In this document: positions 29,856 through 41,663 of the stretch, one piece after another
Position numbering within the stretch: the stretch's first letter is position 1
Layout of the letters: every line of letters starts with the position of its first letter
Position numbers and translations under genes: made by a program
Assembly: GCA_934045075.1 (NCBI GenBank)
Contig: OW203722.1
Location: 17,949,486-18,013,485, forward strand
Source: Yponomeuta sedellus
Taxonomy: Eukaryota > Arthropoda > Insecta > Lepidoptera > Yponomeutidae
Direction of reading: 5' to 3'
Length of the DNA stretch: 64,000 nt
The notes under the pieces: model-generated
Told to the model about the DNA's origin: nothing
Database searches by the model: none
The model's input: the letters and a program-made list of their open reading frames with translations, nothing else

Positions 29856-31259
29856 ACTCTAAACTTGCGGAAATAGGAATTTCACACGTCCACTCCTATA
29901 AATTTCACTATCAGGTAATCTTTATCTATCTATCTCCCTATAAAATGGTTAGACCGATTATGGCTGACTCCAACATGAAAGAGTGCGGTTTGTGTGTCTG
30001 ACCGCATCACTTATGTTTTCCCTACATTTGTAAGGCAATTAACTAATGTTTTGGCATTCAAAGTTATTGATAGCAATTATGGAATCTTGTTATTCTTATA
30101 GCTGGCAACTGATGTATTGGGTTTAAGGCTCCACTCTGATCATCTTGAGAGAAGATGGTCAGGGTGGAGTTTTTTTTTCCCACTACCTTTTTCCCCACTA
30201 CACTATGGCCCGTAGGCAGCGGGCCGTAGTGTAGTGTTACATTTTACATTGACATTCAGCAAATTGATTGTAAATTGTTTACTTTGCAATAAATTGATTA
30301 GATTTGTATTGACTTTATATTTTATACTTTAATGCCACAAGAGGAAACTTTGTTTCTTTTTGCGCTACTTTGACAAAACTATAATACTAGTGCCGCGTGC
30401 CGTAGAGATTTTATTTTTATTTTATTTATTAAAGCACACCAACAGCACAAACATTACAAGTAAATGGGCTGGCGTTTGTGCCAATTACAGGTGCGCACAG
30501 CACTCACAGTTTAACACTAACGACTTATTCTAACAATAAACTGATATACTACTGCTATTAGGCTTCACTAAAGGAGATCACTAAAATTCGCTTGCTTAGT
30601 CCATCGTCTACACTGACTTATTTACTTTCGTTCAATTGGTCTCTATCCGGTACAACACAGATAAAAGCCAACTTTCCAACATTTTATCTCAATCGTAATT
30701 CAATTACTGAACACCACATGTCAGATATCATATTATCTCGAGAAATAACAACCTTTCCCGCAAATAGCAGATCTCAACATTGCAGTGTATCTTGTAAGAA
30801 TACTGCGGACATAGACATACTACGCGAAGAAAAACTATCGGACGAAATCCGCTCAAAAGCGAGGCGGCACACACACATGTATGTGTCCAAGCGAAACGTT
30901 GTAAATGTATTTGTAGCCACACACACCCTCGCGTTACTAGAGCTACAGTGACCAAAGGGTACTACACTACCAATTTGGCTACAAATGCGTTGCCTTACTT
31001 TGGAACCTTGGATTGCGGTTCTACCTTATAATAATTCTATGACTGCAGAAGAAGCATGATGTTTACACGCGCCTCCTCGCCTCCTTGCGTCCGGCGACAT
31101 GCGACCACTGCCGGTCTCTCGCTCCTTAATTTCCCCCGGGAGGGTTCTGTCCACTGCGCCCCTACTACACACCTACGGTGAGGCGCATTTGACAGAACGT
31201 TTATTTTAACGTCCTATAAAAATGTAACGGAACGTATCAGTAATTAGTACGCACAATAC
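29856..31259. other. Intergenic, with two strong hairpins at 30129-30236
   Basis: CTCCACTCTGATCATCTT (30129-30146) pairs with 30152-30169 with one or two mismatches and is followed by T9. CACTACACTATGGCCCG (30196-30212) pairs with 30220-30236. A LINE-tail-like stretch follows (ACATTGACATTCAGCAAA.., 30244-30310). An open 119-codon frame at 30592 is without family likeness. Confidence 0.5.
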
Positions 31260-31530
31260 CTGTTAGTTAGTTAGACCTGAGATTTCCGCACTTAGCCTCA
31301 TAGTTGGGCCATTGTACGTAGCAAGCGTTGAAATACGCTAACACCTCAGACACTATGGTTTCCTTACGATGTTTTTCTTCACAGTCAGCGAGTAGTATTG
31401 CTACTACAATTTCACAAATGTACATAACTTAGAAAACAAAGTCATTGGTACATTGGGTTCGAACCCACCACCTCCCGTTTGAAAAGCCGGCGTTCTACAC
31501 CGCTCCGCTATCACCGCTCTTCAATGGTGA
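31260..31530 (-). mobile_element. tRNA-derived SINE, family A
   Basis: Inverted relative of 90-350. B-box complement GGGTTCGAACCC near 31456 and body GTTTCCTTACGATGTTTTTC are readable. It includes TTAGACCTGAGATTTCCGCA, matching the 3' part of the first copy. Confidence 0.75.
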
Positions 31531-33173
31531 AGAATGGACAAAATTATAACTTTGTCCATTCTATGCCCACTGCTAGGCGAAGATTTTCCTTTCTTTATTT
31601 TAAAATGTTATTTATTTTTTGCATATTATTAATTTAACACCTTTGTGTAATTTTAATACCGTAGAGAAAATTATGTAAACAACGTTCTGTAATTTTAAGC
31701 GTTGACTATAATTAATTTTTGATAATAAAAACCGTTAATAATGCTCAGGGTGGTCAAATCTTTGTATGTCTCGAGTAGACGCCATATCTATCCACGACGA
31801 ATACTATCTCCTCCGCAGATGTCATATTACGCGACGCACAAAGATCGGATTCCTTTCACGAGACAACATTAATGCGAGTGGCTCCATCGCGTCATCCATT
31901 CCCCAGTAATAGGATTTGTCATGTTTATCTACTAGCTAAGTTTCTTAGGAGGTTTCCCAACGACCTCAGGTGAGATTGCAGTACGTGTGTGTGCTTTAAT
32001 ACGAACAAAATACAAGACGAAACAAAAATGATTGTGAATTTTAAGTACTGTGTAGTGGATGAGCCATGTGGAAGTGAGGTGCTACGAACATTACCCTGAT
32101 CCTTGACGTTTTTACTATCTATCCATTGCCACTATTGTAGGTGCAAGTACAGTCAATTTTTACAGTGAAGATAGGTAGGTCTGCCCTCAAGTGACGTCTA
32201 CTTTTTGTAGGGGACCGACTGCATCCGCGGATAAGAACGTTCGGAATTAAGGTATTTATTTTACCCAATAAGCAACTACAATTAGATTCACAAATTAAGG
32301 ACAATTTGCTGATCTCGCAATATTTAAAAAGTTATAATATCATCATATATTCCGTTTGTGAATTGAAACTAGGCTACGTTTAAACGGGATTTCAGCCATC
32401 CAGAGTAACCTTAAGTAGAACAAAATCTGCTCGCTGCTGATTCGATTGAGATTTGATCTGAAAACGATAATTGATTCGTCGGGAGAGCGGATCAAAGGCG
32501 ATTTATATCCAATAGGGGAGGAAGCGGGAAACAAGCGAGATACTGAATTAACAGTCTAAATAAGAAACTCAATTTCATATCAGGCCAACGCTCCTGGAAA
32601 AGCGCTGCGAGGGACGTTTATTAAAAAATGTTCAGCCGGCGCTATACGTGTCTTTATTAGCTAAAATAGGTACGTTATCGGTACGACTCTCAAAGGATTT
32701 AATTTCCTGTCTGCAAAATGAAAATCGATTAGTTCGATTTCCGCGAGCGGCACCAGCGATCGGAGCCGATAGTTGCCGAGGGGCGAGTGGACGGATTTAC
32801 TAAAGGAAGGTAATCTGATTGCAACTCTCGTGTTGCCCGATTGCACTTATGGACCGGATGAACTAGCTTTAGATGATCCTTATCCATATTTACGTTTTGT
32901 CAATGCTGCAGCTGTGAAGCTCTTTTTACTGATGATTCCGCCGATTTTTTCTGAATTCTTTTCAGATTCAAACTGTAAATTGTTTGGTGCTTACCTCAGA
33001 CTTTTTGTTAGAATAACAGGTAAGTTTTTTATAATTGGTTTTTAATTTTTTTTTTATATCTAAATATGCATTTCTAACTATAAGCTAAATCTAAAAACTA
33101 ACAAATCAAACCTAAATATATGTATAAATTAATTTATTTTGAACACTACCTAAAAGTCAATTACTGCGCCCAG
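31531..33173. other. Intergenic or intronic sequence
   Basis: No supported repeat. At about 32773-33018 a frame ends at a good donor (AATAACAG then GTAAGT) and contains an acceptor-like TTCTTTTCAG at 32958-32967. Its residues look unlike a known protein; I do not call it an exon. Confidence 0.3.
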
Positions 33174-33323
33174 ATCATCGCCGCCTCTGGGGAGGGTCCC
33201 CAGTATGCTGGCTACATTACCTCGTTGGATGGCAAGACTTATCCTCTGCCCGAGATAAGAGCCAGCCCTGGAGTCTCTGGTCGTGTCACTGAGGCGCGAC
33301 GCAAGTTCTTTAATTCTTTAAAG
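33174..33323 (+). CDS. Candidate internal exon of a host gene
   Basis: Exactly 50 codons, phase 0 at both ends, between an acceptor (TTACTGCGCCCAG) and a donor (AAAG then GTAACT). It is clearly GC-richer than its surroundings and has third-position C/G. The peptide starts IIAASGEGPQYAGYITSLDG and ends VTEARRKFFNSLK. I do not recognise the protein. A chance open frame is possible, but composition and paired splice sites make an exon more likely than not. No partner exon was found with confidence. Confidence 0.45.
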
Positions 33324-33906
33324 GTAACTAAAAGATTTTTTGGGAGGATTTTCTACTGCTAAATCACTTACCAAATACAGATGAACCTGGCCGCTGCTCA
33401 ATCTGTAACAAAATGCAATACCATAAATTCATGATTGTTGCATAAAAATATATTTAATATGTGTGTATTTATATCACGTATTTCCGTATGCATTTTATAG
33501 CTATCTATGTGACACAGTTGCGGTCGTAGTTATATTTTTTCTAGTGGCCTCCGATTTCATACATTTTCTTAGATAGGTGAGCAGCTAGAAGTGCAACCGT
33601 TACTCGATAGAGGTAGTGCTATAATAGTTGCATAATAGCAGTATGGTTCACGACTGCTCACGACACTCATGACGTGATGTCGGAGGTCATGGTGTTGTTA
33701 CTTAACCTTACATACTTATGGAGAGAGTATACGACGGGTTTTGAACAAGAAAGCATTGACACAGAAATTGAGGTTTTCTCTTCCGATATGGTAGGAAGCT
33801 AACTTTTCTTTTGTCACTTAGCTACGTCGTTACAATTTGGTTATAAGCCATTCCCACAACTTGTCCATCTTTCACCAAGAATAAGTGACGCACATTATAA
33901 GTGACA
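33324..33906. other. No recognisable feature
   Basis: AT-rich sequence downstream of the candidate exon. Confidence 0.35.
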
Positions 33907-34130
33907 TGTCGTCGTCAGGCTATATTAATCCACTTCTGGACATAGCCCTCCCCTAATGAGCGCAAGGTTGTGCCGTCATTGGGGGGTACTGCCCATAATC
34001 CCCACGCTGGATATGCGGGTTGGGGATCGCAGTTCGGTAGAATTGTGCTGCAGGGGGCGCTGCTGCCCACCCCCCGGTTTGTTTCCCTTAGTCGCCTTTT
34101 ACGACACCCGCGGGAAGAATTTGGGTGGAT
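33907..34130 (-). mobile_element. SINE-like repeat with RTE LINE-type tail
   Basis: The minus strand ends in the RTE ORF tail (..LRSLGEGYVQKWINIA). Upstream it has GGGGGGTACTGCC, GGTTGGGGATCGCAGTTCGG and CCGGTTTGTTTCCCTTAGTC blocks shared with 35850-36065, 46738-46957 and the window end. Confidence 0.65.
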
Positions 34131-34353
34131 AAGTGACATACTGTTATTTATATTTGTAATTGTGACCATGCTTTCTTTAAAATTAACATAAATAAGGAAA
34201 TACCGGAAGTCTTGGTCTAACACGCGGAGGCCTTTGCCCTGCAGTAGGCTATTATTATTAATATTTTAATTCTTGATTGCACTAATTACATGACTAAATG
34301 TACAAAAGCGTACTTAATGAAAGAAGCATTCTCTTCCAGCAAACTATTATTAT

Positions 34354-34532
34354 TCACTAGCTGTCGCCCGCGACTTCGTCTGCATAAATGTTTTACGTGT
34401 ATTTGTTCCTAATATACAGTAATTTGTCTGTGCCAAATTTCATCCAGATCCGTTCAGCAGTTCTGGCGTGATTGAGTAACGAACATCCAAACATACTCAC
34501 AAACTTTAGCATTTATAACATTAGTAAGTGTT
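34354..34532 (+). mobile_element. Dispersed lepidopteran-type retroposon fragment
   Basis: Stereotyped text CACTAGCTGTCGCCCGCGAC, AAATTTCATCCAGATCCGTT and CAAACATACTCACAAACTTT, ending TATAACATTAGTAAG, familiar as a very common LINE/SINE 3' region in moths. A short relative is at about 58450-58500. Confidence 0.65.
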
Positions 34533-34663
34533 CTAGAGGCTACATAAAAATATATTAGGATATGTCTAGGGCCAGTGGTCTTACATGTGGCGGGCTCTAC
34601 CGCTTGAATAAAGTTACGTAATTACCGCACGAACTGTGATGCTGTTAAAGTGCATAATTACGC

Positions 34664-34846
34664 ACATAATCTCACGCCTGTATCCCGATTGCAGGCAAAC
34701 AGAAAGAATAATATTAAAGTAATGGTATTCCTGGCGTACCTGCATGCAACGACGAACGTTGATGGAGCGTAGGTGATCTGTTAGGATCGTGGCAAGTGGC
34801 AGTTAATATCTGCCTACCTCTTTGGGATACAGGCGTGAGGTTATGT
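34664..34846. mobile_element. MITE with 23-bp TIRs
   Basis: ACATAATCTCACGCCTGTAT.. at 34664-34686 is inverted at 34824-34846 with one mismatch. 183 bp, no coding capacity. Confidence 0.65.
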
Positions 34847-35849
34847 TATGTTTTAATGGGACTGCCTTAAGCTAGGTCTCTATCGTGGGCGTCTTACTAA
34901 TACTTTATTTTCATATAGTCACTGTCGGAAGCACTACTACACGTTTATACAAAAAATAGAAGTAATTGGTGACAATTTAGAATGTATGAAATGTTATGTT
35001 TAATAAATATCATCATTAAAGCACAAATTCAAATTTCAGAGCCTTACTACGATTATAAATGCGAAAGTTTAAATGGATGGATGTTTCTTATTCAATTACG
35101 CCGGAACGGCGAAAAGGTTCTGGATTATATTTCGCACAGCTCAAAATTAAATTTAGCCAACTTTTTACACAATAATATAAGCTCATGCCAGTATCGCCGT
35201 GAGTTTATGCTTAAAAATGCCTAATGCTCACTATAGGTGTCACCACTATTGTGTGTACCATTAATTTGACAGTGCTCCATAGTATTTTTGTAAACAAATT
35301 AATTGTTTTGTGAGTAATATCATTATCTTTAAGCATCCGTTGATTGCAAAAATACGGGAATTCATTTATTTCCCAAGGAACCTAAAAACTGTGGGAAAGC
35401 TCCTCGTAGAAAAACATGGAAGGCTAGTACTTCGTCAAGACTATTAGATGCCCATTTTCAACCTGAATGTTACTATGGACGCAATTCATATACAGGTGAT
35501 GAATCTCTACACAAACTATTGAAGACAACAGCTGCACCCTTTACACCAAACAACAGTACAATATGACGGTTCCTAAGAACACCCAACAGTGCTGCCAACT
35601 ACAATGAGCTTTCAGGCTTTAAACTCATCACCTCCGTGGGGTTAGCAGAGACCAAGGTCTGCCATTAGCCACGATCCAGCCAGATCTCTCTCTCTTTCTC
35701 TTAGATCTTGGCTACGTTTTATCTCGGAAACAAACATAATTATCAACATTTCGACCTGAACGAAGCCGCGGACTTGAATTATTAGTAATATTAGTAAAAT
35801 ATCGTGAGCATTGCCGTTACGCTTAATAGTAGACTTTACTCATAGGTAT
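34847..35849. other. No recognisable feature
   Basis: A retroposon-like fragment (TTACTACGATTATAAATGCG, AATGGATGGATG, 35044-35085) is present. No gene is supported. Confidence 0.35.
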
Positions 35850-36065
35850 AGGCGACTAAGGGACACAAACCGGGGGGTGGGCAGCAGCGCCCCCTGCAGT
35901 ACAATTCCACCGAACTGCGATCCCTCACCCGCATGCCCAGCGTGGGGATTATGTGCATTACCCCCTATGATAGCACAACGTGGCGCTCTTTAGGGGAGCG
36001 CTATGTCCAGCAGTGGACATAGTATAGCATAGTATAGTAGTGTAGCCTGACGACGACGACGACGA
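35850..36065 (+). mobile_element. SINE-like repeat with RTE LINE-type tail
   Basis: Plus-strand relative of 33907-34130: GACTAAGGGACACAAACCGG, CAGCAGCGCCCCCTGCAGTA, CCAGCGTGGGGATTATG, and a tail in GCCTGACGACGACGACGAC. The LGE/YVQQW-type reading is partly kept (GAGCGCTATGTCCAGCAGTG). Confidence 0.65.
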
Positions 36066-36789
36066 CACATAGGTATGATCTTCTTCTTAAAGCGCCTCTT
36101 CGTTACTAGAGTTTGGTAGTTTTACAGCGGTATCCCGTTAGTACAATTCAAGAAAGAAATTTAAAATTAGTTTCAAAGTCATGGATTTACATTCAATTTA
36201 CTGGAAGTCAATGTGCGATGTCATTTATTTGTATTTGTAGCAGAGAAAAAAGCAGCGGAAAAATCCATACTGAAAATCTTTTTTCAAATCATCTAAAACC
36301 CAATACATCCGTTGTTGCCTATATAACAAGATTCCATGATTGCCAAAATAGCTTTATTATGCCAAAACAATAGATTATTTTCTTATGATTTTTTTCTTGA
36401 AAGGCGCCTCCTTGGTTTTAATACTCGTTCACTCCTTGAAATTGCACAACCATGAATTCTCTCTAGTGCATGGCTTTTTCTTTCCCGTTACCTTACTATC
36501 ACAATAATCCAATCCATTAAAACATTAAAATCCACACTATAAAGGAAAATAATACAATACCATAAATTCAACAAAGAAATGACGAACAGCGCACAAATAA
36601 TGGACTGTAGCAATTGGTATCTCTTGCACATGGTCTAAGCATATCTTCATATGTATCCGAAAGAATAGTCTCTGTTCCTGTGTACCGTACGACTGATACT
36701 AAACTTAGCAACAATACTGCAGGAAGCAAGCAGGTTCATGTTTTCCTGTCGACTTCGAGGAAGTTACATTTCATGTTTCTAGACTAAAA
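36066..36789. other. No recognisable feature
   Basis: The 86-codon frame at 36113 has no family likeness. AT-rich. Confidence 0.35.
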
Positions 36790-36865
36790 TACAATTTAAC
36801 ATCGGGTTCGAATCCCGGCATGGGTGAAATTTTTAGCCTCTAAATAGGTTTTTACAATTTAACAT
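36790..36865 (+). mobile_element. 50-bp family C tail insertion with 13-bp TSD
   Basis: TACAATTTAACAT at 36790-36802 and 36853-36865 flanks only the T-arm and 3' flank of family C (CGGGTTCGAATCCCGG.. to ..CTCTAAATAGGTTTT). It is a severely 5'-truncated retrotransposition that fixes the short 3' end of the family. Confidence 0.88.
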
Positions 36866-36905
36866 TCCAAAGTTTCTACGAGTATTTACTAAGAAAACAA
36901 GAAAA

Positions 36906-37653
36906 AACTAAGAGGATAGCCAGAGGTTGCGGGTTCGAATCCCGGCATGGGTGAAATTTTTAGCCTCTAAATAGGTTTTTAAATTTGTTCCTTAGCACGG
37001 GTTAGTGCATTAAAAATAAAAATAGTGTAATCATGTGGGTACAGTGATATCGTTCCGATGTTAAACCTAACTGCAAAGTAGGTAGTCGGGGCTGTAAGTA
37101 ATGCAATTTGCTTAAGTCAGATGTCGCTGCCTGTACGTAATACAGAGAATATTGTAAAGAGGTTCGAAATTTCACTGATGCTGTGAGTCGCCCATTGGCT
37201 CAATTGGTAGAGCGCTGGTACGGATAGCCAGAGGTTGCGGGTTCGAATCCCGGCATGGGTGAAATTTTTAGCCTCTAAATAGGTTTTTAAATTTGTTCCT
37301 TAGCACGGGTTAGTGCATTAAAAATAAAAATAGTGTAATCATGTGGGTACAGTGATATCGTTCCGATGTTAAACCTAACTGCAAAGTAGGTAGTCGGGGC
37401 TGTAAGTAATGCAATTTGCTTAAGTCAGATGTCGCTGCCTGTACGTAATACAGAGAATATTGTAAAGAGGTTCGAAATTTCACTGATGCTGTGAGTCGCC
37501 CATTGGCTCAATTGGTAAAGCGCTGGTACGGATAGGCAGAGGTTGCGGGTTCGAATCCCGGCATGGGTGAAATTTTTAGCCTCTAAATAGGTTTTTAAAT
37601 TTGTTCCTTAGCACGGGTTAGTGCATTAAAAATAAAAATATTGTAACTAAGAG
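36906..37653 (+). mobile_element. Family C tandem array (308-bp period) with TSD
   Basis: Direct repeats AACTAAGAG (36906-36914, 37645-37653) enclose a partial first unit starting inside the tRNA module, then two further units at 308-bp spacing (GGATAGCCAGAGG landmark at about 36914, 37222 and 37530). Each unit is: GTCGCTGCCTGTACGTAATA.. leader, tRNA-like module (e.g. 37189-37261), ATGGGTGAAATTTTTAGCCT.. tail, and a linker to CAATTTGCTTAAGTCAG. The array ends at the long tail ..AAAATAAAAATATTGTA. Confidence 0.88.
37189..37261 (+). repeat. tRNA-Ile-like module of family C (not a functional tRNA)
   Basis: It folds with a 7-bp acceptor (CGCCCAT/ATGGGTG), a perfect D stem (GCTC/GAGC) and a 5-bp anticodon stem (CTGGT/GCCAG). 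The anticodon loop ACGGATA has C instead of U at position 33, and the T stem has a G-G mismatch at its base. GCCCATT..CTCAATTGG and the T-arm GCGGGTTCGAATCCC resemble insect tRNA-Ile. A and B boxes are intact, so pol III transcription is plausible. Confidence 0.7.
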
Positions 37654-38897
37654 TTTTATAAAAAGACAATTCTTCAAACGTCCTCTGGGATACAGACGTT
37701 ACATTGTGTGATGTTATCAAAATATTATGAATCATTCTTCTTGAGTACGATATAAATACTATGTCTTAGACGGGATCTTATAAACACGCTAAGAAATAAA
37801 CGGGCAGACAGAATTAATAATACACATGGAAGTCTTATGAATGAATGGATAATTTGAAAAGGCGTTACGCAATATTGAACTTTCCTCGGATGTATTTAGA
37901 AGGGACAGCGTGAGAAGAAAAAGTTTTCAAAGGTAAAGAAAGACGCCAAAGTTTTCAATAAGGCAGAAATTGTAAACCGGCTCCTATTTCAATTTTAATT
38001 TCCCAAAGTCACCGGGGGCCAAAGTTTTCGGCTGGTGTTAATTAAACTTGTTTCATTTAATGAAACGGAGAATGAGTTCCAAAATTAATCATTATTTGAA
38101 TAAGTCAAGAAAAAGAAAACTCGAAAACGGTCAAAGTACCGGACCAAATTGAATTTTAGGTTCCTTGTCCACTACGTCACGAGGAAATCGTAACATTCTA
38201 TGACGTCAAACAATTATCAAGTAATGAAAAACGGTTACATACGATGATGACAAAATGAGGTACGAAACAGTATACAGAAATATTGTGTATAAGTAGTTAA
38301 TTCAGTTTGCTAACAACTAATGTCATTCATTATTAATGTGACCCAGTGTGCAAAGGGCCATTCTGTTTGCAAAGTTCGGAATTTGATTTGCATAATAAGG
38401 GACAAAATGAAAACGGCGCTGTCATCCTGTAACTTTTCTATAAGGTTTGGTTAACTTTCCATTCAAGTTCCATTGTACACTTTGTAAACTACGAATGAAA
38501 TAGAAAATTAACTTAGCAATTCTATTAATATAAATTATTGATGAATATTTTAATGACTTCAAAATGGGAGGTAAATAAATAAAATATATTTGTTGGTATT
38601 TACGTATTTCTTAAAAGCCCGTGTCTTACAAATATATACATTTTACTAATGTTGGAGGTGAACAAAGTTCAAATAAACGTAAGCGTTGCGAAGTTTATTT
38701 CGATTTCTCAAGATTGTTTTTATTATATCAACAGATTCAAGCGGGTTGTGAAGGAATCACACGGATCAGAATAACGATCTTATCATTGATGTACCAATTC
38801 ACAAGTCAGTTTCTCATATTTTTAATCTATTGGCAATTTTCCTTCGCAAGTAAGTTGTGCAAGTATTACGTGCAAATTAATAGTGATAACTCTTTTT
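37654..38897. other. No recognisable feature
   Basis: Includes a non-repetitive stretch at about 37960-38120 of more even composition that could be conserved non-coding DNA. I cannot support that from one sequence. Confidence 0.3.
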
Positions 38898-39014
38898 AGG
38901 ATTCCCTAGTTACATATTAAACGGGTCTAATAGCGATAATTTATTAGGTAAAACGTAATTAATTAATAATTGTGATTAGACACGTTTAATGTTTAACCAT
39001 GTAGGATTCCCTAG
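38898..39014. repeat. 93-bp palindromic element between 12-bp direct repeats
   Basis: AGGATTCCCTAG at 38898-38909 and 39003-39014 flanks a body with inverted ends (ACATATTAAACGGGTCTAAT against ATTAGACACGTTTAATGT..). A second, SINE-interrupted copy of the body starts at about 43386 (TTACATATTAAACAGGTCTA). Confidence 0.65.
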
Positions 39015-40077
39015 TCGACAAGGAACCTTATATTTTTGCCATGTCCAAAAGTATGTATGTCTGTCAATCTGTTCGTGGCCTAGCTTAGAGACGATTTATA
39101 CTAGAAAGCTAGGACTTGGCATAGAAATAGATATTAATCCCACTGACAAAACGGTAGAATAAGAATGGAGAAAAATAAGCGGTACAAAAATTTAAAACGA
39201 TTTGTTTTGGGTACCCTCTACAGCTAAATTTATTGCAAATTGGCAGTATTATTTTACCGAACCTTATTTGGAATTATTACCTTTTGATCATGTGGATTAC
39301 ATACAAAGCGCAATACTTAAATTTCCTCAGTAACTAAGACAAAACATGGATAATCTAATTGAACCCAAATTTCGTGTTCAATATTACATTGTCAATGAAG
39401 GTATTTCGTTAAAACTTCTGATTTAGGTTCAAAAGGAGCGAATTGAATGGGACACCGGGAATCCGACATCTACTTTGGGAAATTTTAATGAGAAATTCGT
39501 ATCTCGTTGCTTTAGAAACAGTTGGAGGGCGCGATCTTCGCCCGAATTTATTTTGTTTCAGGCGAAAGTTTCAGTCATTCGGTCGGAAATCCGCCTAGGA
39601 ACGTCTTATTTGTCCGCGCGTCAGTCTGAAATTAAAAGATAATGTCTCGAAGTTAGGCCATTTTGAAGTTTACCGGGTGGTGCAGATTGAAATTATGACC
39701 GGTCGGCCCGCCGCTGGACCGGGGAACACGGCTTAATGTTTTAACTCTGCGAGATTTATTTTCGTGGCCAGATGTCGCGATCGCGGTGACAAATTGTTAT
39801 TTGCGTTAGACTCCGCCGTCTACGACTTTTCTTCTTTCATAATTACAAATCACCGGGCTATAACTCTGCAATTGTTGCAGAAGTTTACAACAAGAGTTGT
39901 AAAATGTTACCACAGGAGAAAATAAGTTTTCAATCTGTCAGCGCGTTTCAGTTCGTTCGTATAGTTTGGATAGTAAACAACTTTTCTATATTTTTTTGAT
40001 AATTTGACTCGTACAGCATCTGATGTAAATGTGGATTGTAAAAGTGTTTATTATCCGTACTGAGATGACATGATATC
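39015..40077. other. No recognisable feature
   Basis: A GC-richer block at about 39500-39780 lacks an ORF or repeat signature. Confidence 0.3.
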
Positions 40078-40365
40078 AACCCTTACTTAGTACCCGGGCC
40101 AAGTCCGGGTTGGTGGAGGTTTGCAAGACAGTGCCTTACTGTCAGAAGTTATCGACCCGCCCATAAGGCCTCTGACTTGGCTTCACGACTTTCATTACAT
40201 GACCGCCGGCACCAACGGTTTGCGAAGCTCGGAAGCGCTTAAATAAAATGCCACTAGCTGTGGTCACGGGATGGTCACCCATCCAGCACCTCACCGCGGC
40301 TGCTTTTGCGTAGCCCAAGTGATTGACTCCAATCACTCGGTTCCACTAGGCCACGAGCGCTATGA
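40078..40365 (-). mobile_element. 5S-rRNA-derived SINE, 3' truncated
   Basis: Minus-strand copy: CCACGAGCGC, CCAATCACTCGG and the 5S-like CACGGGATGGTCACCCATCC are kept. The body continues to GGCCAAGTCCGGGTTGGTGG and stops before the usual tail. It has small internal deletions. Confidence 0.72.
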
Positions 40366-41473
40366 TGGTATGTTGAATTGCAATCACTACAAGGATATCT
40401 TTTAAACGCACCATAAAAGAGTACTATAAGGAAGTTGAGCCATATAACAGCGGTTACCTCTACGTTAGGTAAGAGTGTTAATGCCCGCGTGCTCCACGCG
40501 ACCTCACACATAGTGCACACACAAAACAGTAATTTGTAGAAGGTCCGCTTATTAGATAATAATATGACCAATAGACTCACGCATTTGTTTGACAACACAA
40601 ATCCTTGGGGATCAATGAAACTCTAAGACGAAGCCGTTCAGACAAGTAGACAGACGAGCGATATGTGGGTCTTTAGATAGCTCGTATAGACATTACTGTC
40701 AAACGGGGTGCTTAGAAACTGTAGTATGAATACAAAAATGAAGTGGAAAGAAGGTTTTTTTCATTTTATTGCATTAACATTGTTGGCGGATTTTCAAAGA
40801 AATTTTGGTTTTCCAAACACTAAATATGGGTTTAAAAAAATAAGATAGGAAGTAAAGATAGCATAAAATGTCTTTTTACACTTTTCGTACCCCAGTGAAC
40901 ATTTTCTTTCAAACAAGAAAGGAACTAAAGCTGGTATAAAATGTCTTTTTTAAACTTTACAACAAGTGAACATTTTCTTTCTCCAAAGAACAATGTGCCG
41001 CATTTAGCCATAATTTTATCAGCCTAATTTAAGTCCACGGAATTTGACTGTCTGTTTTGGCTCCCTGAGCTCCCTGGCTCCCGGAACACCATACCCTGGA
41101 ACACAGGTATGGACATACAAGAATCCTTGCATCTAAAGCCAGTACTTATAGCAGTCTTTTTCCGAACTGCCCTTCTGGGAGCCCGTTGCTTCTGTGTGCT
41201 CAAAGTAGGTACCATCGGGTTCAGTTTTTTATGCATAAATATTTTCGACCAACTCGTTTATCGAAGACAGGCCACGACGTTGCTAATAGCGTTTAAACGT
41301 AACTGACGTGTGTGCTTACTTCCGCGTGTGTAAGTGTTAGAGTTTTAATTTTGATTAATATTGCCAGTTTCATCGTTTTTAGAGTCTCTTGAGATTTTTT
41401 TCTAAATGAGTGCGAAGTTACAAGTTACGAAATAACTTTTCTTTCTTGTTGATTTATCAACAAGAAAGTAAGT
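40366..41473. other. No recognisable feature
   Basis: Contains a local direct repeat (AAATGTCTTTTTACACTTTTCG, about 40866-40890, and AAATGTCTTTTTTAAACTTT, about 40938-40958, each followed by AGTGAACATTTTCTTTC). No gene is seen. Confidence 0.4.
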
Positions 41474-41663
41474 AATTTCTTACGTATGTTACTGCCTGTA
41501 CGTAATACAGAGAGTATTGTAAAGTGGTTCAAAACTTCACTGATGCCGGTAAGTTGCCCATTAGTTCAGTTAGGAGAGCGCTGACATGGTTAGCCAGAGG
41601 TCGCGGGTTCGAGTCCCGGCATGGGTGGAATTTTTAGCCTCTAAAAAGGTTTTTAATTTCTTA
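41474..41663 (+). mobile_element. Family C retroposon, single copy with 9-bp TSD
   Basis: AATTTCTTA at 41474-41482 and 41655-41663. The body runs from CGTATGTTACTGCCTGTACG through a tRNA-Ile-like module (GCCCATTAGTTCAGTTAGG..) to ..CTCTAAAAAGGTTTTT. It is the best simple monomer in the window: about 172 bp, short-type 3' end. Confidence 0.82.

Noticed and set aside
33915..34223. 102-codon minus-strand protein
   Set aside because: Translation of a SINE-like repeat ending in an RTE LINE tail, not an independent gene.
37189..37261. Functional tRNA-Ile gene or tRNA cluster
   Set aside because: C at position 33, a mismatch in the T stem and constant retroposon flanks with TSDs show a SINE module, not a tRNA gene.
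36906..37653. CRISPR-like array
   Set aside because: Units are directly adjacent 308-bp repeats without spacers, in eukaryotic DNA, and have a TSD.
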